Assembly (NCBI GenBank): GCA_017506865.1
Contig: JAFCMP010000146.1
Location: forward strand, 992,001 to 1,056,000
DNA: 64,000 nt
Source: Tribonema minus
Taxonomy: Eukaryota > Sar > Xanthophyceae > Tribonematales > Tribonemataceae
Reading direction: 5' to 3'
The translations under genes and the position numbers were made by a program. Numbering within the stretch: the first letter of the stretch is position 1; the number at the start of each line of letters is the position of its first letter. The notes under the pieces are model-generated. The model did no database searches. It was not told the DNA's origin and worked only from the letters and a program-made list of their open reading frames with translations. Below, piece by piece: positions 43,517 to 54,280 of this stretch.

Positions 43517-45125
43517 CCCTGGGGCAGCAGGAGCAGCAGCAGGGACTGTCACAGTGGAGTTCGTTATTGTATCCGCGATTGGCACCGGAGAGACACTCTG
43601 TACCGCATGCAATCAGTTGACCAGCCGAGACTTCTTGCAAGCGACTGCAGGCAGCTCCAACCCATCACGCTCCCTGCTGTCAGACTGGTTACTGCAGTGC
43701 CGGTCAGCATAATGATGTGTCCAGCACTGCAGAGCAGCTGACCTGTGCTGGGCTCGCCACCTGGAAGGACTGCGCGCATCTTAAGACAATTGTCCACACC
43801 CAGTGGTACATGGTGGAAAAGTGCAACATCAGTAGCGGAGTGCTCGCCGTCGGACGGATCATCATGGTGGATGGTGGCTGTCTCCCAGAGTCCCACGCCG
43901 TCCTGCGCACAAGACCCAAGTTTGCATCTTGCGTGGACGGAGCCACTCTCAGGCTGACGAGGCTTATGTTACAGTCCGTCTTGCCGTCAGATGTCAAGTG
44001 GTACAACATGGCGCTGCCTGCGTGCCGCTGTCGCCGCGCACTGCAGCAGGCCAACATCCTGGGGATTGTGGCAAGCATGGCAGCTGCGGGTGCTGCTCTT
44101 GATAGGCCCTGGGGGCACCTGCACTGGCGTGGTGCGGGCGTGCAGGATGATGCAGCACACTCAATGTCTCCTGCTTCATTGAGCAGAATTATTCCGCCTT
44201 TGCCGGCGTCGGCATACGGAACCGCCTTCAGTAGGCGAGCACGGCGCCACAAAGCACGCTTGCTGCGGTAGAACAAATTGTTGAAAGCGGGTGGCGCCCA
44301 CTATGTCCACGTACATCATGATGGCCCTCTTGAAGGCGCACGCCACGCTTGCCAGTGGCGACAGCAATGCGATTGCGAGCGTGCTGTCAAGCATGTGTGT
44401 GGCGGATGACTCAGAGGAGGTGACTCTTGAGACGTTGGCTGAGGCGGTCGCCGATTGCTAGCTAGCCCTAGTCTCGAAGGCTTGGGCTATGCGCTTGGCA
44501 GGCACATGAATGCCGCGAAGAAGGCACATGTGCCCGACAACGACATCCGTGTTGGAACACTGTTAACCGATTGGTATCTGTGCGTGAACATGCGTCATGA
44601 TCCTCCTGAAATTCCTGCATGTATGCGGCCGTGCAAGCGACTTGCCGTGCGATATGCGCTGGCTATGGCACCTGCCGCGACGATCGCTCGGGCTGGTGTC
44701 GACTCCTCAGGCTCGCGCTGCACATGTGGGATGTTGTAAGTGCGGTGCGAGGTGCGGACTCCGCGGAGGCAGGCGTCGCTGCGGCAGCGGTCGGGCGCTC
44801 TGTGGCGCGAGCTCTAGGCCAGTAGAGAGCTATGTACTTTAGACTGTACAAGGTATTGGTGCCACCAGATGAGGGTGTCAACAAGGGTGGGCAGTGCTGG
44901 TGGACCTATCCACACAGCACCCCCGTAGAGAAGCACGGCGTTGGATCTTAGCAGCTGCAGCGCAACGCTGTTTGCGTGCTTGCAGATATGAGACGGCTCG
45001 CATGCAGCCTCTGCCGACGGTGCTTCACATATATGCATAGGCTCTCACGCCGTGCAAGCCAGCAACTGCAGCAGCAGCGGCTGGTCATGGAGGATGGTGC
45101 CGTGCATTATATGATCTGCTGAGCC
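42960..45125 (+). pseudogene. PPR copy G, heavily decayed
   Basis: Order of recognisable pieces matches the family: CCTCAGAAGGTCACATCAGC (PPEKATSA of copy F), a GCA/AGC-rich linker at 43090-43560, then GLATWKDCAHL, VLRTRPKFASCVDGATL, VKWYNMALPACRCRRALQQA, ILGIVASMAAAGAAL, LLKAHATLASGDSNAIASVL, RLYKVLVPPDEGV and LDL-like remnants to about 45120. The frame changes repeatedly and there are several stops (for example near 44457 and 44740), with sections missing. Closest in the linker to copy F. Not expected to make a functional protein. Confidence 0.75.
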
Positions 45126-45189
45126 AGGTGGTGACTGTGGCGACGAAAAATTCTTAAGAGACACGTTTCCTCCGTTCTGTCCTGGATAT

Positions 45190-45420
45190 TCTACATGGCC
45201 GGACTGCCGGCGGCGGGGGGTGCGGGCAAGCTTTCAGTCCTGCAAACAAACACTGCTTTCAGTCCTGCAAAAAACACTAAACACTCAGTCTGTTGGCGCT
45301 CCTCCAAGAGCTGCTCCTGTTTCTGTGGCTTCTCCTGCAGGCCTCGCCGGCGGCGTCTTAGAATGTACTCAACATTGAGGTTGACTGTCGCAGAAGTCAT
45401 GCTGCTAATATCACGCAAGA
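45190..45420 (-). pseudogene. Coiled-coil gene relic divergent from PPR E
   Basis: Minus-strand text VEYILRRRRRGLQEKPQKQE and QLLEERQQ corresponds to FYDAEALQEKLRALATQK-QLL of the other copies, with substitutions and a short end. The position, divergent from the PPR E start, is the same as in copies B, C and D. Confidence 0.45.
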
Positions 45421-45565
45421 AGGCTGGACGCCAACAGCCGGCAAGTCTTTTTGAAAAAAATCCTGATCAGCTGAACTCGTGATCACTTCCAAAAGTTCTG
45501 GCTGCATCTTGAAGTTTGTCTTGAAGACTTGAAGTGTTTCTTTGAGTGTGTGTAGAGAGCGTAGG

Positions 45566-47402
45566 ATGCTGGCGCTCGCGGGGCGACAGGCCTGGCGTGC
45601 TGCCAGATGTGCTCACTTCGATGCTGGACTTGCTTTGAAGCAGCGTTTGTGTGCTCAAAGGATCTAAGGATTTCACCCTGCGAGAGGGATCTCAACTTTT
45701 GTCGCATGCGCTGTCAAGGCAGCAGGCGTCCATGCGCGTTCCATCTGTGGACGCAGAGGTATCATACACGTCACAAGCATCGCCCGTGACTTTGCGAGTG
45801 CAACACCTGAGAAGGCCACAGATCGCCCCCTTGGTGCCAGCACATCCTCGCCAGCGTCGGGAGCAGCACGTAAAGCACCAGGCAAAGGGCAGCAAAGCAG
45901 GGGTGGCAGCATCGTTATCAGCAGCAGCAGCCGCCGCACTAGGAGAATCGGTGCCGACAGCAATGGCAGCAGCGGAAACAGAAGCGGCGTTGCGCGGGAC
46001 AGCAAGGATCAGCTCCAATCCATCGCGCGCCCTTCCGCTAGCGCTGGTCAGCAGATCAATGCGCCAAGCGCCCCAGAGCAACAGCGCCATGCTGAGCCTG
46101 CAACCTCGACAGACTGGGCGCACCTGATCCGCACACATGTGGTGGCGCGCAACCCCCGCAGCGCAGTGCTCGTCCTCCGCCATATGGTGGACGGCGGTCA
46201 CAAGCCTGACGCGGCGCTCTTCAATGCCGTCCTGCGTATCAACCCCAGATATAGGTCTGGGGCGGATGGAGCCACCGTGTTGTCGCTCATGTCACGGGTA
46301 GGGTTGCCGCCCGATGTGGAGTCGCACAATCTGGCGCTGTATGCGTGGTGCGGCGGCGACGCCGTGCAAGAACGCCGACAGGATTCTGGCGAGCATGGCA
46401 GCTGCGGGCGTCGCCCCAGACAGACACACCTTTGTCGGCGTGCTGCGGGCGTGCAGGCTTGCGCAAGACTGGCGCCGCGCAATTGACGTCTTCTTCAACA
46501 TGGAGGCGAATCACCCCGAATTTGCCGACGTGCAGATGTGGAACCGCCTCCTGAAGGTGGTCTACGCGTGCGCTGCGCCGGAAAGCACGCTCGAGGTGGC
46601 GGCGCTAATGGCGGAGCGCGGGGTGGTACCCATCACCGCCACTTACAACGCCGTCCTGGGGGCGCATGCCATGCGCGGCGACAGTGTCGCGGTTCAAAGC
46701 GTGCTGTCGAGCATGCGTGCGGTAGGTGAGCAGGTGACGTTCGCGACGCTGGCCACGCTTGCCAAGGGCTACGCGCACGGCGGGCACTGGGACGCCGCGG
46801 AGGAGGCGCTGGAGGCAGTGCTCAATAGCGACAGACCCACTCCTGTGCGTGTGAACGCCGTCACCGCATTTGTGCACGCATGCGGCCGTGCTCGCGACCT
46901 GCCGCGCATTGTGCGATGGCTGCGGCGCTTGCCGTCGCTGGGTCTGGCGCCGACGCCTCGCATGTGGGATGTCGCCGTGAGTGCGGCGCACGAGGGGGGA
47001 GACGCCGCGGCGGCGGACGCTATGTGGCGCGAGGCCGGCGGAGCGGCGTACTTTGGCCTGTACAAGGTCTTGGTGCCGCTGAAGGAGGGTGCCAAGAGCG
47101 AGTGGACCGTGCAGGTGGATCATCCCGCACAGCAGGAGCATGCGCCGGGCGCTGCGCTGGATCTCAGCAGCTGTCGCATTGGCGCGGTGCATGCTGCGCT
47201 GCGTGCGGAGGTCACACAGCTGCGCGCGCAGCCGCCGCCGGCGGTGCGCTCCTTTTTTTCGGGGGCGGGCACGCCTGAACTGCTCGCGATTGCAGCGGCG
47301 ATCGGCGCAGTCATGGAGGAAGCTGGCATGTCAGTCTCAGCTGTGTCAGGAACGCCAGGTTTGTTCAAGATTGCGCCTCCCCTACAATCGCCGATGCAAT
47401 AG
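45566..47402 (+). pseudogene. PPR copy E, nonsense codon plus one-base insertion
   Basis: It starts MLALAGRQAWRAARCAHFDA. A TAA at 45665-45667 stands where copy C has AAA (AQRIKGF), ending the frame after 33 residues. The same frame then stays open through ISTFVACAVKA, ATPEKATDRPLGAST, the Ser linker and two PPR units to GDAVQ at about 46370, where GTGCAAGAACGCC replaces GTGCAGCAGGCC and a net one-base insertion shifts to the frame that continues RILASMAAAGVAPDRHTFVG through the rest of the repeats to the Smr-like end (ALDLSSCRIGAVHAALR, GTPGLFKIA) and stop at 47400-47402. The second half (about 345 residues) is an intact PPR array with at least one Met start. The conserved 3' block of the module follows. 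Confidence 0.8.
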
Positions 47403-47447
47403 AGAGCAGTCCAGGCTGTCACATGTGTGATTCATGTTTATGTACTT

Positions 47448-47453
47448 TTTATT
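47448..47453 (-). terminator. AATAAA (minus) in the conserved 3'-flank of PPR E
   Basis: Mirror image of the block after PPR C: the minus strand reads CGCGCCCTGAGCGAGAATT then AATAAA. Homology continues to about 47575, covering the 3' UTR and last codons of gene X, whose body is absent here. Confidence 0.5.
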
Positions 47454-47814
47454 AATTCTCGCTCAGGGCGCGAAAAAGCCCAGATGATTGGCATCTAGCT
47501 GTAAGGAATCTACATGTCGTGTGACAGTCTGAAAGTGTCGCAACGACAACCACTCAAACGCCGCCGCCGCCAAATGTGTACTTCTGTTTTGTCCCAGAAC
47601 AGGTGCCAGATTGCGTGTTCTGCGTTTTTGTGCTTTATAGCTCGGGTTCTTGACCCGCACCAAGAGAATCGCAACACGTTGACGCCTTTGCAGCACGTTG
47701 ACGCCTCTGCCCATCGCCCTTGGCTTCGAAAAGCACCAGCTTCCTCTTGATGCACTGCAGTAGTCATGCTTGTTTGGTAGGCTTGCACATTCATTCTTTC
47801 CTGGCCCACGTGGC

Positions 47815-47876
47815 GTGTGTGCACGCACACACACACACACACACACATACACACGCGCGTGTGTATGTGTGTGTGC
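47815..47876. repeat. CA/TG microsatellite
   Basis: ACACACACAC followed by CGCGCGTGTGTATGTGTGTG; it could form a hairpin. It lies in the promoter of PPR F, about 75-130 bases before its start. Confidence 0.8.
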
Positions 47877-47948
47877 GCTGAGAGCTAAAGTATGAGTTCA
47901 AGTATGGGTTATAAAGGATTTTTCATCCTCTGGCGGTGCGGGGAATCA

Positions 47949-49911
47949 ATGTTACGTTCAACGGGGCGGCAGGGCTGGCGCGCGCTCAGAGGGCTCCAGT
48001 CGTCATGTGTTGTACAGGCCATAGACAAGCAGCGTTGCTTTCACAGAAACGCAACATCTCATCTCTATGGGATCTCGACGATGGTCTCGTGCGCTGTCAG
48101 GGCAGGCAGGTTCCACACAAGAAGAAACAGTGTGAGCAACGCTGCCATAGGTACCACCACGATACGCCGCAGGTGTGCCAGTGTCCCTCCCGAGAAGGCC
48201 ACATCGGCCATCGCCAGCAAGGCTGAGGGCGTCTCCAGCAAAGCACCGCCCGCGCCGCCTGACAAAAGTCAAGCAGCGACAGCAGCAATACCACCAGTGG
48301 CAGCGGCCGCGGTAGAAAGGGCACCAGCAGCAGAGGCAGGCGTGCCGACGGCACCAGCAGCAGCGGTGCCCGCTCCAGTAGCAGCGGCGGCGTCAGCAGC
48401 GGCGGCGTCACTCATGGCGGCGACGGCATTGATTTACCTAAGCTGATCCACAATGGCAGCTGGGGAAGACTTATGCAGCCCTTAGGTCAGCCAACAAGGC
48501 TATCTCGAGCAACCAGCTCAGGGCCATCATGCGCGCTGCCGCCAGAGCTGGCCAGCAAGAACTGGTGCGCACCGCCCTCAAGCAACTGACAGACGCAGGC
48601 CTTGCCACGTCACAGGACTGGGCGCACCTCGTGCACGCACACGTGGCAGCGCGCAACGCCCACGATGCAGAGCTCACCCTCGGCGAGATGGTGGCCATCG
48701 GCCACAAGCCCGAGATGGCCGTCTTTCACGCCGTCCTGCGCGCCAAAGCCAAATACTTGCACAAGGGGGGCGCGAGCGTGGTGCTGAGGCGCATGGCGCA
48801 GTCCGGCACGCCGCCGGACCTCACGGCGTATAACCTGGCGCTGCACACGTGCAGCGGCGGCAGCGCCGTGCTGCACGCCGACAAGATTCTGGCGGACATG
48901 GCAGCGATGGGCCTTGCCCCCAACAGGCACACCTTCAGGGGCATGCTGCGTGCGTGCAGAATGGCCCAGGACTGGGAGCGCGCGCTCGCCGTCTTCGGCA
49001 GCGTGGAGGCGCATTACCCCGCGTACATGGACACGGACCTGTGGATTTGCCTTCTCGATGCGCTCTCCGTGTGCAGGCAGCCGCAGGCCGTGCTGGAAGC
49101 GGCTGCGCGCATGGCGGAGCGCGGGCTGCCGACGACTGCCGCCGTACACGTGGTCATCGCGAAGGCGCACGCTGAGCTCGGCGACGGCGCAGCGGCGGAG
49201 ACCGCGCTGTCGAGCATGCGTGCGGCGGGCCTGAAGGTCACCGAGGTGGCATTGTTCAAGGTCGCCGAAGGGTACGCGCATGGCAGGCACGTGGATGCCT
49301 CGGAGCAGGCGCTGGAGGCAGCGTTCAGGAGCAGCAGCACCGGCGCCGCCGCCACGGCGGCACACATGCACGCCATCCTGGCGTTCATGGGCGCGTGCAG
49401 ACACGAACGCGATCTGCCGCGAGCCCTGCGCTGGCTGCAGCGCCTGCCGTCGCTTGGAGTTGCGCTATCGCCCCGGGTGGTTGAAGTCGTCGTGACGGTG
49501 GCGCACAATGCGGGCGACGATGCGGAGACGGACAAGCTGTGGCGTGAGGCTGGCGGAGCGGCGTACTTCGGCCTGTACAAGGCCCTGGTGCAGCCAGAGG
49601 AGGGGGGGCGCAGGGGGTGGACGGTGTTGCTGGACCATCCCGTGCGGCGGCCGCATGCGCAGAGCACTGCGCTGGATCTCAGCTCCTGCAACGACGTAAT
49701 GATGCATGTGGCACTGCGCGCTGAGGCGGAGTGGCTCCGCACACAGCCTCCGTCGGCGACGGCATACACATATGCGTACACGCCCAAGAGTGTCGAGCGT
49801 GCAGGGGTGTTCCACGCGCTTGTAGAACATCTTGGCATGCACATCTCTGCTGTGCCAGGGGCAACAGGCTTGTTCAAGGCCTCAGTTTGCGCACAAGAGC
49901 AGGCACAATGA
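47949..49911 (+). CDS. PPR protein F; repeat region intact, linker frame uncertain
   Basis: N-terminus MLRSTGRQGWRALRGLQSSC (transit-like) with ISTMVSCAVRAG and PPEKATSAIASKA is open from 47949. In the GCA/AGC-rich linker (48240-48420) the frame used by the paralogues moves, giving THGGDGIDLPKLIHNGSWGR, and at about 48480 it moves again to SANKAISSNQLRAIM. From 48529 (Met) there are 460 uninterrupted residues with about ten PPR units (WAHLVHAHVAARNAHDAELT, YNLALHTCSGGSAVLHADKI, HTFRGMLRACRMAQDWERAL) and an Smr-like end (ALDLSSCNDVMMHVALRAEA, GATGLFKAS). Either a small intron or two indels separate the transit peptide from the repeats; no clear splice pair explains it. Predicted role: organellar RNA binding. 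Confidence 0.65.
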
Positions 49912-50204
49912 GATCATGGCCAGTACTTGCAATTGATTTCTGCATGTGTCTGGCCTTGTGCCAGTGCGCATTTGACAGCGCTGCCCTGAGTCCTGTATTG
50001 TCTGTGTTCATGTCCTGCGGCACAGCGCTTTGTCGTCGAGGTATACCCAAGTGGTCACAAGACACCGCAAATGGTGAGATTGTTGCAAGGCATCGCTTCG
50101 GAAACCTGACGGTGAGTCTGATTATTCACGAAAGTAGATGTGTATTGGCAAGAGTTGAGTTTTCAGCTAGCCTTGGTGTTCGATGTTGGCTACTAGTTTA
50201 GTAC

Positions 50205-50275
50205 GGGTGGGCATGGCTGGCGCGCGTTCAGACGGCTGCGGCCAGCTGTTGTACAGTGTCGACGTCGTTTGCGCG
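50205..50275 (+). pseudogene. PPR relic I: N-terminal fragment
   Basis: GGCTGGCGCGCGTTCAGACG and GTTGTACAG match the transit-peptide coding start of copy F (GGCTGGCGCGCGCTCAGAGG ... GTTGTACAG). No further homology to the PPR family follows. Confidence 0.4.
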
Positions 50276-50350
50276 CAAAAAAAAAGCTTACTTACTTCAA
50301 CCCCAGAATAAACCTGAGTGAGGTGAGTGCAAACCAAGGTGTGCATCAGC

Positions 50351-52358
50351 ATGAGTGAGACCGAAGTAGTTGAGGCTAGCGCCGGTGAAGTCAGGAGGGC
50401 AGCGATGAAGTGGGATTTTCGGGGCCTTCTTGAGGAACAAAAGGACGCTCTCGAGCAACTCTCACGGAAGCTCGACGCTGCTTTGCTAGAAGATGTACAA
50501 AAGGCGGAGGAGTTCAAAAAGGAAATCGAGTGGCGGACGGAGCTTCTGCAGGCGTGCGAGCCCTGTTTGCCGGTCGGTCAGCGAGAGCGCAGCCTGATAT
50601 TCAGCCGCGAGTCTCAAACACGCACTTCGAGTTTTCTGACCTGTGCGCGCGAGGAGCGCTGCTGTCTGAACAGGGCTGCTGCCGACGCATCTGCCCCAAT
50701 GCGACGGATCATAGACTACGTTTGTCAAGCAAGAGCCATGCCATCTGCTCTGCGAGAGACTAGCCAAGCTTCAGGTCTAGGTTTTGGGCAACTGCAAAGT
50801 TGTCAATTCAATCAAGGACATTGCACCCATCCCCAAGGGACAAATGTGAGGAGCACTTGCGAACTCACATGTCTTGAGCATTGACTTAAGCGAGAAGGTG
50901 CCAATAGACTTACTGGAAGGGGAACCAGTAGAGGACCCTTCAGTAGACGATTTGAATACATAGCTGGCAGCGTGGAGGCTGGCCAATAATCTAGCAGTGG
51001 AAACAGGAGGTGGAATTATCAGGCCAGCTTAGATTGCCTGTCTCCTGGCACACGGCTTCATGTCTCTAGCGGTCTATGTTGTAGTCAAGCTGGCACCAAC
51101 CTGTCTGATAATGGCACGAGAATGTGAGAGAAATGTTGCATGAGAGATCTGGCGTTGTGCGCGAAGCGCAGCGTGCTGCAACGAGCAACAAACATAGGAT
51201 GCATGCCTCCTTGAAATTGACACTCAGCGCTGTGCTACCAGCAGCTGCCAGTGGGTGCTGCTGCTGAGACGTGCCACGCGCCGGACTGTGCACCTTGTAG
51301 GTCACACAAAGCATGGTCGCAGGTAGTGCATCTCACCACTGGCGCCGTCGGCTTGCTTCCCACCTGACCGCAACACCAGCAGGTCCAGCGCAAGCACGGT
51401 CACTTGCTCGTAAAATGCAGTTAAGCTTCACGTCCTGCTTCCCTCACTCTAGGCCATTGAAGGCCTGGCACTGCTGTGCGTGCGTAGGCATAATTAGCAC
51501 GTTATGCCTCAGGCTCAACTGCTGCGCCCTCTCTCTCTGGTGGCCTCCTCAGACTCGGCACACTGGCTGATTGATCGGATGCCCACACTGGACCCCGGCT
51601 TTGCAGACATCTTCAATAGAACCTGTAGAGAACCGCAATCGTGGCGGTTCTACTCTACTTACCTTGGGTGCCGCGGCGTGACCTCATGGCCAAAGGTCAA
51701 AGCGCTGCATCGCGGATCGCCAGAGCTGGCGGATCTCTCAGAGGGCATGGTGACTCGGCTGCTCGACAAGATCCAGGAAGCGGAGCGCAGGTTTGGCAAT
51801 GGTGAGCCGCTTTTCTTGGCGTCTTGCCATGCGTTCCGGATTGTGTTCATGCAGTGCTTTTAACCAATACATATCCTGGTCATCTACAGGCTCCATGCCC
51901 TGTGCTCGTGTTGATGGCTTAGTCACACTCACTGTAGCATGATTGCGAATCAGAACTTTCTTCTCCTATGCATAGGATTCTAGCAAGCTGCATTCCTGTG
52001 TCCATCATTGACGCCCCCACATGCTTGAAAGTTGAGCTTACATTGACCATCCCTGAACGCAAACAGCGTGCATGCCTAAACACTTGTACCTGTCAACGCC
52101 CACTGAGCTCACTCGCCAGCTTGTGTGCACACGTGTCTTGTACATGCAGAGCTTGCAGCTTGTGAGTCTGCGGGGGTACCTCAGGATCAGCCTCCAGCGA
52201 GTAGCGGGAACAAACATGATGGCCCTGGGCCAGCAGCGCTGCCATGGATAGGAAACACAGTGCCAGCAGCACTGCAGTGGCTAGGGGACACAGTGTGTGC
52301 AGCCTGCAACGGTGCTGCTGCGGATCAGCGGAACTGGCGACGGATCTCAAAACATTGA
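50351..52358 (+). CDS. Unknown gene with N-terminal coiled coil; middle unresolved
   Basis: The first exon starts MSETEVVEASAGEVRRAAMK and has a charged coiled-coil stretch (LEEQKDALEQLSRKLDAALL, EFKKEIEWRTELLQ). Its 3' limit is unclear because two frames stay open to about 50760. A well supported exon lies at 51553-51801 (acceptor TCCTCAG, donor GTGAGC) encoding DSAHWLIDRMPTLDPGFADI, SWRFYSTYLGCRGVTSWPKV and VTRLLDKIQEAERRF. It joins in phase 1 to 52150-52358 (ELAACESAGVPQ ... ALPWIGNTVPAALQWLGDTV) ending in TGA. I do not recognise the protein, and whether the first exon belongs to the same gene is uncertain. Confidence 0.45.
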
Positions 52359-53040
52359 GCTCAGCAACAACCTGAGGCTAGAGAAAGTGGCTTGGATGCT
52401 GCCTGATCAGCGTTCGGCAGTGTAGCAACAATGTGAACAGATGTGAGTGTTTTATGCAGCGTTTCACGGCACATTCTACGACCGCAGCTGCTCAATGAAC
52501 TCCTCTACAACGGCTTCTACTACTGCTGCTGCTGTTGTGCTTCGGTCGATGTGAGTGCTTGTGTTGTGTCACGTATCGCCGGAGAGTGCTTGTGATGTCT
52601 TACATCGCCGTAGCCTGATGTCAATGCAGGCATCTTCCAAAGCAAATATCAGTTTGTGCATGATGAGGTTGAATTGGGTGATTGATGCTTGGGGATAGAT
52701 TTTTTTGCAGGCCCATTGGTTCAATCCTGCTCTGGTGAGCCGTACAAACTAGGCAATTGCGTGATATTGGCGTACTGGCCTCAAGAACCAGTATGTGGCA
52801 ATTCATGTTTGCAAGTTTACTAAATGATGGGGAGTGTGGGCACCAACATGGCTGGTCAAACAGCCAGTGCTTGCTTGATGCTTGCCAGTGGCAGAGCAGA
52901 ACCGGTGCTTCAGCGTCAGCGCCGTTGAAGGTGCACAAGCTTCTTCTGCCTGCGCCGCTGCCCCTCTGGCTCCTGCAGAGCCTCGCCGATGCTTTTTACA
53001 GCCAGTCGGCTCACCTGCAGGCGACTGAGCGCTGCTGCAG
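52359..53040. other. No supported gene
   Basis: One plus-strand frame (52920-53040) is protein-like (VHKLLLPAPLPLWLLQSLAD) and might be an exon preceding the next feature, but no clean donor was found. Confidence 0.3.
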
Positions 53041-53262
53041 TTCAGCACTGAAGCACTGTGGCACCACAGCGAGACTTGCAGCTACATGCGCCACTGCCTG
53101 CAGACCAGGTCGCCGCTGTCATTGGAGCGTCTCTTGCCGGCAAGAGATGTGCCTGGTGCTGCACACGTCATTGAAAGTGTCTACAGTATGATGTGCTGTC
53201 GCACTCCGCAGCACATGGCACATGTCACTGCTACTGTATCAGTGCTGCTCACGTTCCTCAAA
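53041..53262 (+). CDS. Candidate internal exon (74 codons), unknown protein
   Basis: Acceptor CTGCTGCAG, donor AAA|GTGAGA, phase 0/0. It encodes FSTEALWHHSETCSYMRHCL, SPLSLERLLPARDVPGAAHV and MMCCRTPQHMAHVTATVSVL. The splice sites are good and the text is protein-like. Neighbouring exons are not resolved; plus-strand frames at about 53460-53600 (VGDVLTESPRWLQCRSMSMK) and 54000-54230 (GELTTFGQRKEGKLYQDGGA) are possible continuations. Confidence 0.35.
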
Positions 53263-54280
53263 GTGAGATGTGCATAATCATCAACGAGCTCTGCTACCTG
53301 CAGCAGCCGGCGATATGCAACTGGCGTTGCGGTAGTGCCTGCATGCGCAACTCCCATGACCTTTCGTAACTTGCACTTCCTCCCTACACCCCTGTCTGCC
53401 CAAACATTATACTTCTAGCATGGTCTCTTTTTGCATCATAAGACCACAATGGGCTACGCGGATGCGTGCAGTAGGCGACGTGCTCACCGAGAGCCCTCGC
53501 TGGCTGCAGTGCCGCAGTATGTCCATGAAGTGCGTTGTGGTCATCAGCCCCGCAAGATTGCGCTACGCTGAGTCCCGTAGCGACGCCGCCTGCATGACTG
53601 GCGCCGCAATGGGTCAATTTTTGCAGTGCCCTTGCAATGAGCTGTAAGTGCTATGTGACCTGCGTGTGGTGATGTTCGGTGCTAGGCGCTGAGCAGTGTG
53701 ATCGAATACTCTTGCTTAATACTCATGCAATGTACCGTGCCATGCTGCAAGTTGATGCTTGTTGGGCATTGCAACGGCGGTCTCCGTTCATGGCGGGGTC
53801 TGTGGGCGCACACTATGTCAAAAGACCCTTGCATGGTGCGCTGTTGCCGTTAACAATTGGTGGCTCGCAGTGCTGCAATGAACAACAATGCCCTGTTCTC
53901 TGTGGCTCCAAGCTTCAGAGAGTGCGTGTTGAACATGGCACGAACACTGGTAAGCAATGGCCATGGCATGCAGCTCAAGTGGCGTTGTATGCAAGCAAGC
54001 AGCTGATCAGTCACTCCCTGCCGCACATGAGGCTGACGAGAGCCTTCCGGGAGAGCTCACCACGTTCGGCCAGCGCAAAGAAGGAAAGCTGTATCAGGAT
54101 GGTGGTGCCAAACGCCACCACTGGCACCTGCGTGCAGCGGAGCGGCAGGCACAGCATGAGCAGACACATCCGGACGATTCAGGCCGCAGTTGCCTGTGCA
54201 GGAATGAATGCGGCAATGACAGGATGACGCTGTCTATTGTTGGAGCTCTACAGCTGTTTTGGCTGTGTTTTAAAGTATAA

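Noticed and set aside
16341..47402. Alternative genetic code (TGA or TAA read as sense) to explain stops in PPR C and E
   Set aside because: TGA, TAA and TAG all serve as normal terminators in other genes here (for example TGA in PPR A and the HPt gene, TAG in the rolling-stone-like gene), and the copies with stops also carry frameshifts.
47815..47876. CA/TG inverted tract as a functional hairpin RNA
   Set aside because: It is a simple microsatellite; similar CA runs occur at 18340 without any transcript-like context.
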